Below, in pieces: positions 6,238-12,901 of a stretch of 20,557 bases of DNA. This stretch comes from Pseudomonadota bacterium (GTDB lineage: Bacteria > Pseudomonadota > Alphaproteobacteria > Caulobacterales > Caulobacteraceae), in NCBI GenBank assembly GCA_023409795.1, contig JAEYQX010000026.1, positions 1 to 20,557 on the forward strand, given 5' to 3'. The position numbers were made by a program, and so were the translations under genes. Numbering within the stretch: the first letter of the stretch is position 1; every line of letters starts with the position of its first letter. The notes beneath the pieces were generated by a model. The model made no database searches, was not told the DNA's origin, and was given only the letters and a program-made list of their open reading frames with translations.

Positions 6238-6999
6238 ATGCTGAATATCCGCGAAGCCCTTTCCCCTAATTTCGACGAGCGGCGCGCGCCGCCCGATATG
6301 CTGGTGCTGCACTATACCGGGATGCAGAGCGCCGATGAGGCCCTGGCGCGCCTGACCGATCCGGCGGCCGAGGTCTCGGCCCACTACATGGTCGACGAGG
6401 ATGGCAGCATCCTGCGCCTGGTGCCCGAGGAGCGCCGGGCCTGGCACGCCGGGCGCGGCTCCTGGCAGGGCGAGACCAACGTCAACCACGCCTCCATCGG
6501 CATCGAGATCGTCAATCCGGGCCATGAGTTCGGCTATCGCCCCTTTCCGGAGGCCCAGATCGCCTCGGTGATCGAGTTGGTCAGCGACATCCGCAGCCGC
6601 TGGACTATTCCCGATGCCCGGATCATCGGCCATTCCGACTGTGCGCCCACGCGCAAGGAAGACCCGGGCGAGCTGTTTCCATGGAAGGCCCTGGCCCAGG
6701 CCGGGCATGGCCTGTGGTTCGAGCCGGCCCATGAGCGGGTCGCCGCCCTGGGCGCTGACATCGGGCCGGGGGATGAGGGCCTGGGCGTGATCGTCCTGAG
6801 GTCCGGCCTCAACCGCCTAGGCTATGGGCTGCAGCCTGGCGGCCTCTATGACGACGAAACCCGGCTGACGGTCACCGCCTTCCAGCGCCACTGGCGGCCG
6901 GAGCGGGTGGACGGCATCGCCGATGGCCAGACCCGCGCACGCCTGGTGGGCCTGTTGCAGCTGGCCAGTGTCGAGAGCATCACCGGCGTCCTGAACTGA
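6238..6999 (+). CDS. N-acetylmuramoyl-L-alanine amidase, AmpD/AmiD type, with peptidoglycan-binding domain
   Basis: A 253-residue zinc amidase (Amidase_2 family) that cuts the bond between N-acetylmuramic acid and L-alanine in cell-wall fragments. The catalytic domain covers about 1-150. Zinc ligands fit His25 in LVLHYTG, His132 in GHSDCAPTRKEDPG and Asp142 in the same motif. Lys140, and Glu90 in SIGIEIVNPG, fit the catalytic positions. Residues of about 178-240 form a PG_binding_1 domain (LRSGLNRLGYG ... TRLTVTAFQRHW). No signal peptide is visible: the start MLNIREALSPNF is not hydrophobic. This suggests a cytoplasmic AmpD-like recycling role, even though a binding domain is more typical of the outer-membrane lipoprotein AmiD. 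It is the last protein gene before rnpB and likely forms an operon with the small membrane protein. Confidence 0.9.
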   Translation: MLNIREALSPNFDERRAPPDMLVLHYTGMQSADEALARLTDPAAEVSAHYMVDEDGSILRLVPEERRAWHAGRGSWQGETNVNHASIGIEIVNPGHEFGYRPFPEAQIASVIELVSDIRSRWTIPDARIIGHSDCAPTRKEDPGELFPWKALAQAGHGLWFEPAHERVAALGADIGPGDEGLGVIVLRSGLNRLGYGLQPGGLYDDETRLTVTAFQRHWRPERVDGIADGQTRARLVGLLQLASVESITGVLN

Positions 7000-7008
7000 C
7001 GGTGCCGG

Positions 7009-7037
7009 TTGACCTGGCGCGCAATCTCGCGCACCTA
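7009..7037 (+). promoter_or_regulatory. Candidate rnpB promoter
   Basis: TTGACC (7009-7014) is a good -35. The matching -10 position 17 bases on reads CACCTA (7032-7037), which is poor. It is placed correctly for a transcript starting at about 7044. It lies directly after the amidase stop, so read-through is an alternative source of rnpB transcription. Confidence 0.4.
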
Positions 7038-7043
7038 GCGCGC

Positions 7044-7418
7044 ACCAGACGGCCGGGCGGTCGCGGCAGGCCTGTCCTGTCGAGGAAAGTCCGGGCTCCA
7101 CGGTGAAAAGGCGGCGGGTAACACCCGCCCGGGGCGACCCGAGAGACAGTGCCACAGAAAGCAAACCGCCGGACCTTCGGGCCCGGTAAGGGTGAAAGGG
7201 TGGGGTAAGAGCCCACCGCGTCGGCGGCAACGTCGATGGCAAGGTAAACCTCGCCTGGAGCAAGACCGAATAGGGACGTCGCGCAGCCTCGGCTGCAGGG
7301 CTCACCGCCTGTGAACGTCCGGGTAGGTCGCGAGAACCACTCAGCAATGGGTGGTCCAGAGGAATGATCGTCACCGCCTTTCGGGGCGGAACAGAACCCG
7401 GCTTACAGGCCGTCTGGT
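7044..7418 (+). ncRNA. rnpB: RNase P RNA, bacterial class A
   Basis: The catalytic RNA of ribonuclease P, which removes 5' leaders from tRNA precursors. The ends are set by helix P1: ACCAGACGGCC (7044-7054) pairs perfectly with GGCCGTCTGGT (7408-7418). Conserved blocks appear in order: GAGGAAAGTCCGGGCTCC at 7082-7099, CACAGAAAGCAAACCGCC near 7153, GGTAAGGGTGAAAGGGTG near 7187, GGCAAGGTAAACCTCGCC near 7239, GAGCAAGACCGAATAGGG near 7258, and the 3' block ACAGAACCCGGCTTA (7391-7405) that forms the P4 partner strand. At about 375 bases the size is normal. It sits between the amidase gene and the dcw control region on the same strand. Confidence 0.98.
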
Positions 7419-7428
7419 ATTTTATTTT
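7408..7428 (+). terminator. rnpB 3' end with T-rich tract
   Basis: The 3' strand of helix P1 runs straight into ATTTTATTTT (7419-7428). A stable terminal helix followed by a T-rich run is the common way class A rnpB transcripts end. There is no separate local hairpin before the T-tract. Confidence 0.5.
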
Positions 7429-7692
7429 CGCGGGCCTGGCCCCGCCCGATTATCCCCAAGACCCCCGTCTTGCCGTCGTCCCGGGCCATGGCCCGGCGAG
7501 GGCCTGCGCCGGTCGCCGTCGACGGTTTCTGATGGGATTTCAAAGGTCAGGGCGCGTTAACCACTCAGTCGAGAATGAGGCGGATATTGCGTCCACAGGC
7601 TGTGCATAAGGTATTTGTTGCCACTTTGTTCTTGTTTTTACCTGTGTTTACCGTTCGGCGAACTGCAAAATGGGTTAAAAGGTGTCAACTAA
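7429..7692 (+). other. Non-coding control region between rnpB and mraZ (upstream half)
   Basis: I find no convincing gene in this stretch; the frames present lack ribosome sites and family motifs. The first part is GC-rich and holds a perfect 16-base palindrome CCGGGCCATGGCCCGG (7481-7496). The second part, from about 7590, is clearly richer in A and T than the rest of the window (for example the run around TTGTTCTTGTTTTTACC at 7626-7642). A TTGTTC-N17-TACCGT pair at 7626-7654 could be an additional upstream promoter, but this is weak. A DnaA-box-like nonamer is listed separately. Confidence 0.6.
7601..7609 (-). promoter_or_regulatory. DnaA-box-like nonamer
   Basis: TGTGCATAA on the plus strand reads TTATGCACA on the minus strand, which fits the relaxed DnaA-box consensus TTWTNCACA. 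It is a single site about 110 bases upstream of the predicted mraZ transcription start, in the AT-richer part of the region. One nonamer may occur by chance. Confidence 0.3.
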
Positions 7693-7728
7693 TCCCATTG
7701 AGGCCCATCTGATCCCATGCTATCCCAT
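7693..7728 (-). promoter_or_regulatory. Four-copy MraZ-box array over the mra promoter
   Basis: CCCAT occurs at 7694, 7704, 7714 and 7724, an exact 10-base period. On the minus strand each copy reads ATGGG followed by A (three copies) or C (one copy). MraZ in E. coli is known to bind TGGGN repeats with five-base spacers upstream of its own gene, and this array matches that rule with four units. It lies 87-122 bases before the mraZ start and covers the candidate promoter, so repression of the whole dcw operon by MraZ is the natural reading. Confidence 0.8.
7698..7726 (+). promoter_or_regulatory. Candidate mraZ (dcw operon) promoter
   Basis: TTGAGG (7698-7703) and TATCCC (7721-7726) are 17 bases apart. 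Written in the Caulobacter style this is TTGAGGC-N14-GCTATCCC, close to TTGACGS-N10-14-GCTANAWC. The predicted start near 7733 gives an mRNA leader of about 80 bases. Both hexamers share bases with the CCCAT repeats. Confidence 0.5.
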
Positions 7729-7814
7729 AAAGTCATGAGTAGGGGCCGCGGCCCAGCGCGTGACTTCATCAACGGACTTCAGGGACGGGCCGCACGGCTC
7801 GATTGGGACAGGGC

Positions 7815-8291
7815 GTGTTTCTCTCGACCTACGAGAAGCAGCTGGATGGCAAGCGCCGTCTCCTGATCCCTCAGGAGTACCGGACGGCCGAGAACGGTGC
7901 CGAGCACGGCGTCTTCTGCTTCCCTTCGATCGAGGCCGACTGCCTGGAAGCGGGCGGTGACAAGCTGTTCGCCGAATATCGCGCCGTGATCGAAAGCCTG
8001 CCCTTTGGCGATCCCTATCGCTCGGCGCTGGAATCCTCGATCTATGGCGAGCAGAAGTCCCTGTCCTATGACGCGGCAGGCCGGATCACCCTGCCGGACT
8101 ATCTGTGCGCCGAGTTCGACCTGAAGGACGCCGTGATGATCTGCGGCGTCGGCGAGCGCTTCCAGATCTGGAACAAGGACAAGTGGTCCGCCCACCGCGC
8201 CGAGAAGCGCCAGGCGGCCCGCGCCGGTCTCGAGAAGTTCGGCGAGATCCGCCGCCAGTCGATGCTGGACCGCCAGGGGGGTGCCGGATGA
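7815..8291 (+). CDS. mraZ: Transcriptional regulator MraZ
   Basis: A 158-residue DNA-binding protein with two SpoVT-AbrB-like swapped-hairpin domains, normally assembled into a ring, that represses the dcw operon in E. coli. Both family DxxxR motifs are present: DGKRR at residues 11-15 and DAAGR at 86-90. The C-terminal tail after WNKDKW is a long basic/acidic helix. I chose the GTG at 7815 (MFLSTYEKQLDG) because MraZ proteins begin at this strand and GGGA lies six bases upstream; a TTG at 7803 would add four residues. The stop overlaps the rsmH start (ATGA). The binding-site array and promoter just upstream indicate autoregulation. Confidence 0.94.
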   Translation: MFLSTYEKQLDGKRRLLIPQEYRTAENGAEHGVFCFPSIEADCLEAGGDKLFAEYRAVIESLPFGDPYRSALESSIYGEQKSLSYDAAGRITLPDYLCAEFDLKDAVMICGVGERFQIWNKDKWSAHRAEKRQAARAGLEKFGEIRRQSMLDRQGGAG

Positions 8292-9250
8292 GCGCGCCTC
8301 ACGCCCCCGTCCTGCTGGCCGAGGTCATCGCGGCCCTGACGCCCCGACCGGGCGATGTCATCATCGACGCCACCTTTGGTGCCGGCGGCTATACGCGCGC
8401 CATCCTGGCCGAGGGGGCTGAGGTTGTGGCCCTGGACCGCGACCCGACCGTGCGCCCGCACGCCGAGGCCGTGGCCGCCGCCTATCCGGAACGCTTCCAG
8501 CTGATCCAGACGCCGTTTGGCGACCTGGCCGACGCCTTTGCCGAGAGTGGCAAGCCGCAGCTGAACGGGGCCGTCTTCGACATTGGCGTCTCGTCCATGC
8601 AGCTGGACCAGGCCGAGCGCGGCTTCTCCTTCATGCGCGACGGGCCGCTGGATATGCGGATGGGCGACACGGGGCCGACGGCGGCCGATATCGTCAACAC
8701 CTGGGACCATGGTCCCCTGGCCCACATCTTCAAGCAGTATGGCGACGAGCGGCAGTCGGGGCGCGTGGCCACGGCCATCCTGCGCCGCCGCACCGAGCAG
8801 CCCTTCAGCCGCACCCTGGACCTGGCCGAGGTGGTCGAGAAGGCCCTGGGCGGGCGTCGCGGGGCCGCCATCCATCCGGCCACGCGGGTCTTCCAGGCCC
8901 TGCGCATCGCGGTCAATGACGAACTGGGCCAGCTGGAACGCGGGCTGGAAGCGGCCGAGGCGACCCTGGCTCCCGGTGGCCGCCTGGTCGTCGTGACCTT
9001 CCACTCGCTGGAAGACCGCATCGTCAAGGCCTTCCTGACCGAGCGCACCGGCAATGCTCCGGGCGGATCGCGCCATGCCCCGGTCGCGGTCGAGACCCGC
9101 AAGCCCAGCTTCGAGCTGATGTTCAAGGGGGCCCAGGAAGCGGGCGAGGAAGAACTGGCCGCCAATCCGCGGGCCCGCTCGGCGCGCCTGCGCGCGGCGG
9201 TGCGCACCTCGGCCCCGGCCTGGGGTCCGATCGGGGGAGGGCGCAAATGA
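8288..9250 (+). CDS. rsmH: 16S rRNA (cytosine(1402)-N(4))-methyltransferase RsmH (MraW)
   Basis: A 320-residue S-adenosylmethionine-dependent enzyme that methylates N4 of C1402 in the decoding centre of 16S rRNA. Visible signatures are HAPVLLAEV at residues 5-13, the SAM loop DATFGAGGYT at 27-36, FDIGVSSMQLDQAERGFSF, GPLDMRMG, the RVFQALRIAVNDEL helix and VVVTFHSLEDRIVK. The start overlaps mraZ by four bases (ATGA) and the stop overlaps ftsL in the same way. The length and motifs are complete, so I see no reason to doubt activity. As elsewhere, its place in the cell-wall cluster is conserved although its substrate is the ribosome. Confidence 0.97.
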   Translation: MSAPHAPVLLAEVIAALTPRPGDVIIDATFGAGGYTRAILAEGAEVVALDRDPTVRPHAEAVAAAYPERFQLIQTPFGDLADAFAESGKPQLNGAVFDIGVSSMQLDQAERGFSFMRDGPLDMRMGDTGPTAADIVNTWDHGPLAHIFKQYGDERQSGRVATAILRRRTEQPFSRTLDLAEVVEKALGGRRGAAIHPATRVFQALRIAVNDELGQLERGLEAAEATLAPGGRLVVVTFHSLEDRIVKAFLTERTGNAPGGSRHAPVAVETRKPSFELMFKGAQEAGEEELAANPRARSARLRAAVRTSAPAWGPIGGGRK

Positions 9251-9654
9251 ACCTCGCCCAGCCCCTGCGCCAGGTATTCGACTGGAAGGTGCGCGGCATC
9301 CGCTGCATCGAGATCATCGGCGTCGTCTGCGTCGCGGCCCTGGTCTTCTCGGTCTATATCGCCAAGGCCGCCGCGGCCCGCGAAAGCGCCGAGATCAGCC
9401 GCCTGGAAGCCGAAATTCGCGAGAACAACCAGCGTGTGCGCCTGCTGCGCGCCGAGGCGACGCGGCTGGAACAGCCCGCGCGGCTGGAGGCCCTGTCGCG
9501 CCAGATCGGCCTGGGCCCGGTCGACGTCAAGCGCCAGGCGGGCGAGGAATCCCTGGCGGAACTGGCTCCCCAGGTCGAAGAGGCTGCGCCCGTGGCGGCA
9601 GCCCCCGCCGCCGCTGCTGCCCCGGCTCCTGCGAACGCGGAGGCTGCACAGTGA
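9247..9654 (+). CDS. ftsL: Cell division protein FtsL
   Basis: A 135-residue bitopic membrane protein of the divisome. A short cytoplasmic start (about 1-20) is followed by one membrane helix (about 21-39) and a periplasmic coiled coil (about 42-78, SAEISRLEAEIRENNQRVRLLRAEATRL). After the conserved ARLEALSRQIGL segment comes a tail of about 25 residues made almost only of Ala, Pro, Val and Glu. FtsL pairs with FtsB and, with FtsQ, activates FtsW-FtsI. Identification rests on position between rsmH and ftsI and on the topology, because sequence conservation of the family is low. It overlaps both neighbours by four bases. The low-complexity tail is probably an unstructured periplasmic extension. 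Confidence 0.9.
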   Translation: MNLAQPLRQVFDWKVRGIRCIEIIGVVCVAALVFSVYIAKAAAARESAEISRLEAEIRENNQRVRLLRAEATRLEQPARLEALSRQIGLGPVDVKRQAGEESLAELAPQVEEAAPVAAAPAAAAAPAPANAEAAQ

Positions 9655-11444
9655 GCGTCCACGATCATCACGGCTATGGCTATCGTCGTCCGGCACCGGG
9701 GCCACTGGCCAACAACGGTGCCTCGGTCGGCGGGCTGCTGGCGGCCTGGGGTCGCTGGGTCGGCAACTGCATCTGGTGGCTGGAGCACGCCTTTGAGCGG
9801 GCGCGCGCCGATGGCCGCCCGGAAGAAGATACGCGCGTGCGCATCTTCTTCATCATGTGCATTTTCAGCCTCATCTTCACCGCCCTGGTGATCGGGGCGA
9901 CCCATGCGGCCCTGTTTGCGCCGAAGGGCGGGTTTGGCGGCGGCTTCAATCCCGGAGCTTTGACGCGGGCGGACCTGCTGGACCGCAATGGCCGGCTGCT
10001 GGCCACCAACATCACCCACTACGGCCTCTATATCGACCCGCGCGAGGTCTGGGACCGCGAGGCGGCCAAGGCCCAGCTGCTGGAAGCCCTGCCGCGCATC
10101 TCGGCCCGCAAGCTGGACAAGGTCCTGAGCGGCGAGCGTCGCCTGATCGTCCTGCCGGGCCTGACCCCGTCCGAGCGTCGCCGGGTCCATGACCTGGCCC
10201 TGGGGGGCGTGTCGTTCGAGCCCGAGGACCGCCGCGTCTATCCGCTGGGCTCGTCTGCCGTCCACCTGATCGGCCGCTCCGACACCGGGGCGGAGGGCAT
10301 TTCGGGCGCGGAACTGGCCTTCGACAAGGAAATCCGCGAGGCCGGGGCCATGGGCGGCGACTTCCAGCTGTCCATCGACCTGCGTGTCCAGGGTATCGTC
10401 GAGAACGAGCTGGCTGCTGCGGCCGAGGCTGCGGGGGCCAAGGGCGGCGTGGCCGTGGTCTCCAACGTCCAGACGGGCGAGATCCTGGCCATGGCCAGCT
10501 GGCCGACCTATGACGCCAACCGTCGCAACCAGGCCCCCGAGGCGGCCCTGCTGAACCGCGTCACCTCGGCCCACTATGAAATGGGCTCGATCTTCAAGAG
10601 CTTCACCGTCGCGGCGGGCCTGGATACCGGCCGCGCCGACATGAACACCCTGTTCGACGCCTCCCAGGCCTTCCAGATCGGCCGTCGCCGCATCACCGAC
10701 TTCCACGCCAAGAACAAGGTGATGACGCTGGAAGAGGTCTATCTGAACTCGTCCAATATCGGCACCTCGCGTCTGGCGGTCGAGATGGGGCCGGACGTGA
10801 TGCGCGAATACTTCAGGCGCCTGGGCCTGCTGGAGGCCGCGCCGATCGAGCTGAAGGAATCGGCCCGCCCCTCGGCGGTGCGCAAGTGGGACGATTCCAC
10901 CCTGGCCTCGCTGTCCTTCGGCTATGGCATCCTGGTGACGCCGATCCAGGCGGTGGCGGCCTATGGAGCCCTGACCAATGGCGGGCGCTATATCGCCCCG
11001 ACCCTGCGCCGTGGCGGTGTGCCCGATGCCCAGGTCCGCCAGGTCGTCTCGCCCGAGACCTCGGCCACCATGCTGGAACTGATGCGCCGCAACGTGGCCC
11101 GTGGCTCGGGCGGCCGGGCCAATGCGCCGGGCCTGCGCGTCGGGGGCAAGACCGGCTCGGCCAACAAGCTGGTCAATGGCCGCTATGACCCGACCGTGGC
11201 CGTGGGCTCGTTCGCTGCCGTTTTCCCGACCGACGGGCCGGTCACCGCCACCCGCTATTCGGTCTTTGTCCTGATCGACGAGCCGTCGCAGTATCCGCGC
11301 ACCGGCGGCTTCGTGGCCGCCCCCGCTGTGGGCCGCATTGCCGACCGTTCGGCGGCCTTCTTGGGCATCGAGCGCCGCGATGACCGCTGGTTCACCGCGA
11401 CCGGCGAAAAGATCCCGCAACCCGACGAGCCGGTGGCCCAATGA
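9651..11444 (+). CDS. ftsI: Septal peptidoglycan transpeptidase FtsI (PBP3)
   Basis: A 597-residue class B penicillin-binding protein that cross-links septal peptidoglycan in partnership with FtsW. One membrane helix lies at about 64-86, then a pedestal domain starting LLDRNGRLLATNI, then the transpeptidase domain. Active-site motifs are SIFK (Ser313-Lys316), SSN (367-369) and KTGS (500-503). The GTG start at 9651 overlaps ftsL in GTGA; the spacing and coupling support it. The cytoplasmic N-terminus before the membrane helix is about 63 residues, longer than the roughly 20 in E. coli. It starts with HDHHGYGYRRP and contains a second moderately hydrophobic, Trp-rich patch near 28-45. Such longer N-termini occur in other alphaproteobacteria as far as I recall. 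The stop overlaps murE. Confidence 0.96.
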   Translation: MSVHDHHGYGYRRPAPGPLANNGASVGGLLAAWGRWVGNCIWWLEHAFERARADGRPEEDTRVRIFFIMCIFSLIFTALVIGATHAALFAPKGGFGGGFNPGALTRADLLDRNGRLLATNITHYGLYIDPREVWDREAAKAQLLEALPRISARKLDKVLSGERRLIVLPGLTPSERRRVHDLALGGVSFEPEDRRVYPLGSSAVHLIGRSDTGAEGISGAELAFDKEIREAGAMGGDFQLSIDLRVQGIVENELAAAAEAAGAKGGVAVVSNVQTGEILAMASWPTYDANRRNQAPEAALLNRVTSAHYEMGSIFKSFTVAAGLDTGRADMNTLFDASQAFQIGRRRITDFHAKNKVMTLEEVYLNSSNIGTSRLAVEMGPDVMREYFRRLGLLEAAPIELKESARPSAVRKWDDSTLASLSFGYGILVTPIQAVAAYGALTNGGRYIAPTLRRGGVPDAQVRQVVSPETSATMLELMRRNVARGSGGRANAPGLRVGGKTGSANKLVNGRYDPTVAVGSFAAVFPTDGPVTATRYSVFVLIDEPSQYPRTGGFVAAPAVGRIADRSAAFLGIERRDDRWFTATGEKIPQPDEPVAQ

Positions 11445-12901
11445 GTGCGCTGCGCCTGTCCGAAATCCTGCGCCGCGACCTGGCTGCCGACCCCGAGATC
11501 ACGGCGGTGACGGCTGACAGCCGCAAGGTGGTGCCCGGTGCCCTGTTCGTGGCCCTGCCGGGCAGCCAGGCCGATGGCCGCGCCTTCATCCCCCAGGCCC
11601 TGGCCAAGGGGGCGGCCGCCATCCTGGCCCCGTCCGACACACCGGCGGGCGCGGCTCCGGTCCTGGTGCCGTCGGGAGACGTACACCGCGCCTATGCCCT
11701 GGCCGCGCGCAGCTTCTATGGGGCCCAGCCCAGGACCTGCGTCGCCATCACCGGCACCAATGGCAAGACCTCGGTCGCCAACTTCTGCCGCCAGATCTGG
11801 GCCAGCCTGGGCCTGACCGCCGCCAGCATGGGCACCCTGGGCGTCGTCGGCCAGAAGGGGCACGAGACCCACGCCCTGACCGGTCCGGGCCTGACCAGTC
11901 CCGATGCCGCCGAGGCCGCGCGCCTCCTGGCCGAGCTGGCGTCGCGGGGCGTCACCCACCTGGCGCTGGAAGCCTCTTCACACGGCATCGAGCAACGCCG
12001 CCTGGATGGCGTGGCCATCAAGGCTGCGGGCTTTACCAACCTGAGCCAGGACCACCTCGACTACCACGGCACGATGGAGGACTATCGCGCCGCCAAGCTG
12101 CGCCTGTTCGAGGCCCTGCTGCCGCGCGGGCGCACGGCGGTGCTGAACGCCGATTCCGACGCCTATTCGGCCTTTGCCTCGGCCTCGATCATGGCGGGGC
12201 TGGGCGTCATGGGCGTGGGCGAGCGCGGGCGTGACCTGAGCCTGCTGAGCCGCCGCGCCACGCCTGAGGGCCAGCGCCTAGTGCTGGACGTGCGCGGGCG
12301 CACCCACGACATCCTGCTGCCGCTGGCCGGGGCCTTCCAGGCCTCCAACGCCCTGGTGGCTGCTGGCCTGTGCATCGCCGGTGGCGAGGATCCCGAGCGG
12401 GTGATCCCGGCGCTGGAGCGCCTGACCGGAGCCCAGGGCCGCCTGCAGCGCATCCCCAACCCCGGCGCGCGCGGGGGCGAGGTCTATGTCGACTATGCCC
12501 ATACGCCCGATGGCCTGGAGACGGTCATTCGGGCCCTGCGCCCCCATGCCACCGGACGGCTGATCGTCGTCTTTGGCGCAGGCGGGGACCGCGACCGTGC
12601 CAAGCGCCCGCTGATGGGCGAGATCGCCGGGCGACTGGCCGACGTGGCCATCGTCACCGACGACAATCCGCGCACCGAGGATGCGGCCACGATCCGCGCC
12701 CAGGTCCGGGCGGGCTGCCCCGATGCCAAGGAAATCGGCGACCGCCGCGAAGCCATCCGCTACGCCATTGGTATGATGCGCGACGGAGATGTGGTCATCA
12801 TCGCCGGAAAGGGGCATGAACAGGGACAGATCGTCGCCGGTGTCGTTCATCCGTTCGACGACGCCACTGAAGCGACCGAAGCCCTGCGCGCCCATGCCTG
12901 A
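11441..12901 (+). CDS. murE: UDP-N-acetylmuramoyl-L-alanyl-D-glutamate--2,6-diaminopimelate ligase MurE
   Basis: A 486-residue cytoplasmic Mur ligase that adds the third residue of the stem peptide with ATP. The ATP loop is GTNGKTS at 105-111. LEASSHGIEQRRLDG carries the conserved central-domain signature. DNPR at 408-411 is the meso-diaminopimelate recognition motif, so the substrate should be meso-DAP and not lysine, as expected for a Gram-negative organism. The late IAGKGHEQGQ motif is also typical. The ATG overlaps the ftsI stop (ATGA), and the gene overlaps murF by eight bases. Length and domain order are normal. Confidence 0.97.
   Translation: MSALRLSEILRRDLAADPEITAVTADSRKVVPGALFVALPGSQADGRAFIPQALAKGAAAILAPSDTPAGAAPVLVPSGDVHRAYALAARSFYGAQPRTCVAITGTNGKTSVANFCRQIWASLGLTAASMGTLGVVGQKGHETHALTGPGLTSPDAAEAARLLAELASRGVTHLALEASSHGIEQRRLDGVAIKAAGFTNLSQDHLDYHGTMEDYRAAKLRLFEALLPRGRTAVLNADSDAYSAFASASIMAGLGVMGVGERGRDLSLLSRRATPEGQRLVLDVRGRTHDILLPLAGAFQASNALVAAGLCIAGGEDPERVIPALERLTGAQGRLQRIPNPGARGGEVYVDYAHTPDGLETVIRALRPHATGRLIVVFGAGGDRDRAKRPLMGEIAGRLADVAIVTDDNPRTEDAATIRAQVRAGCPDAKEIGDRREAIRYAIGMMRDGDVVIIAGKGHEQGQIVAGVVHPFDDATEATEALRAHA

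Noticed and set aside
7533..7537. Extra TGGGA (7533) and TGGGT (7671) as further MraZ boxes
   Set aside because: They are isolated, out of the 10-base phase and in the opposite orientation to the main array; five-base matches are expected by chance.
7551..7575. GCGTTAACCACTCAGTC as a CtrA box
   Set aside because: Only one TTAA half site is present; there is no second half at the seven-base spacing.
7645..7675. SOS (LexA) box GTTC-N7-GTTC in the AT-rich mraZ upstream region
   Set aside because: GTTC and GAAC are present near 7653-7663 but not as the direct GTTC repeat at seven-base spacing.
9354..11441. 695-codon open frame antisense to ftsI
   Set aside because: It is a shadow frame of high-GC third positions; ftsI on the plus strand has all active-site motifs and fits the operon.
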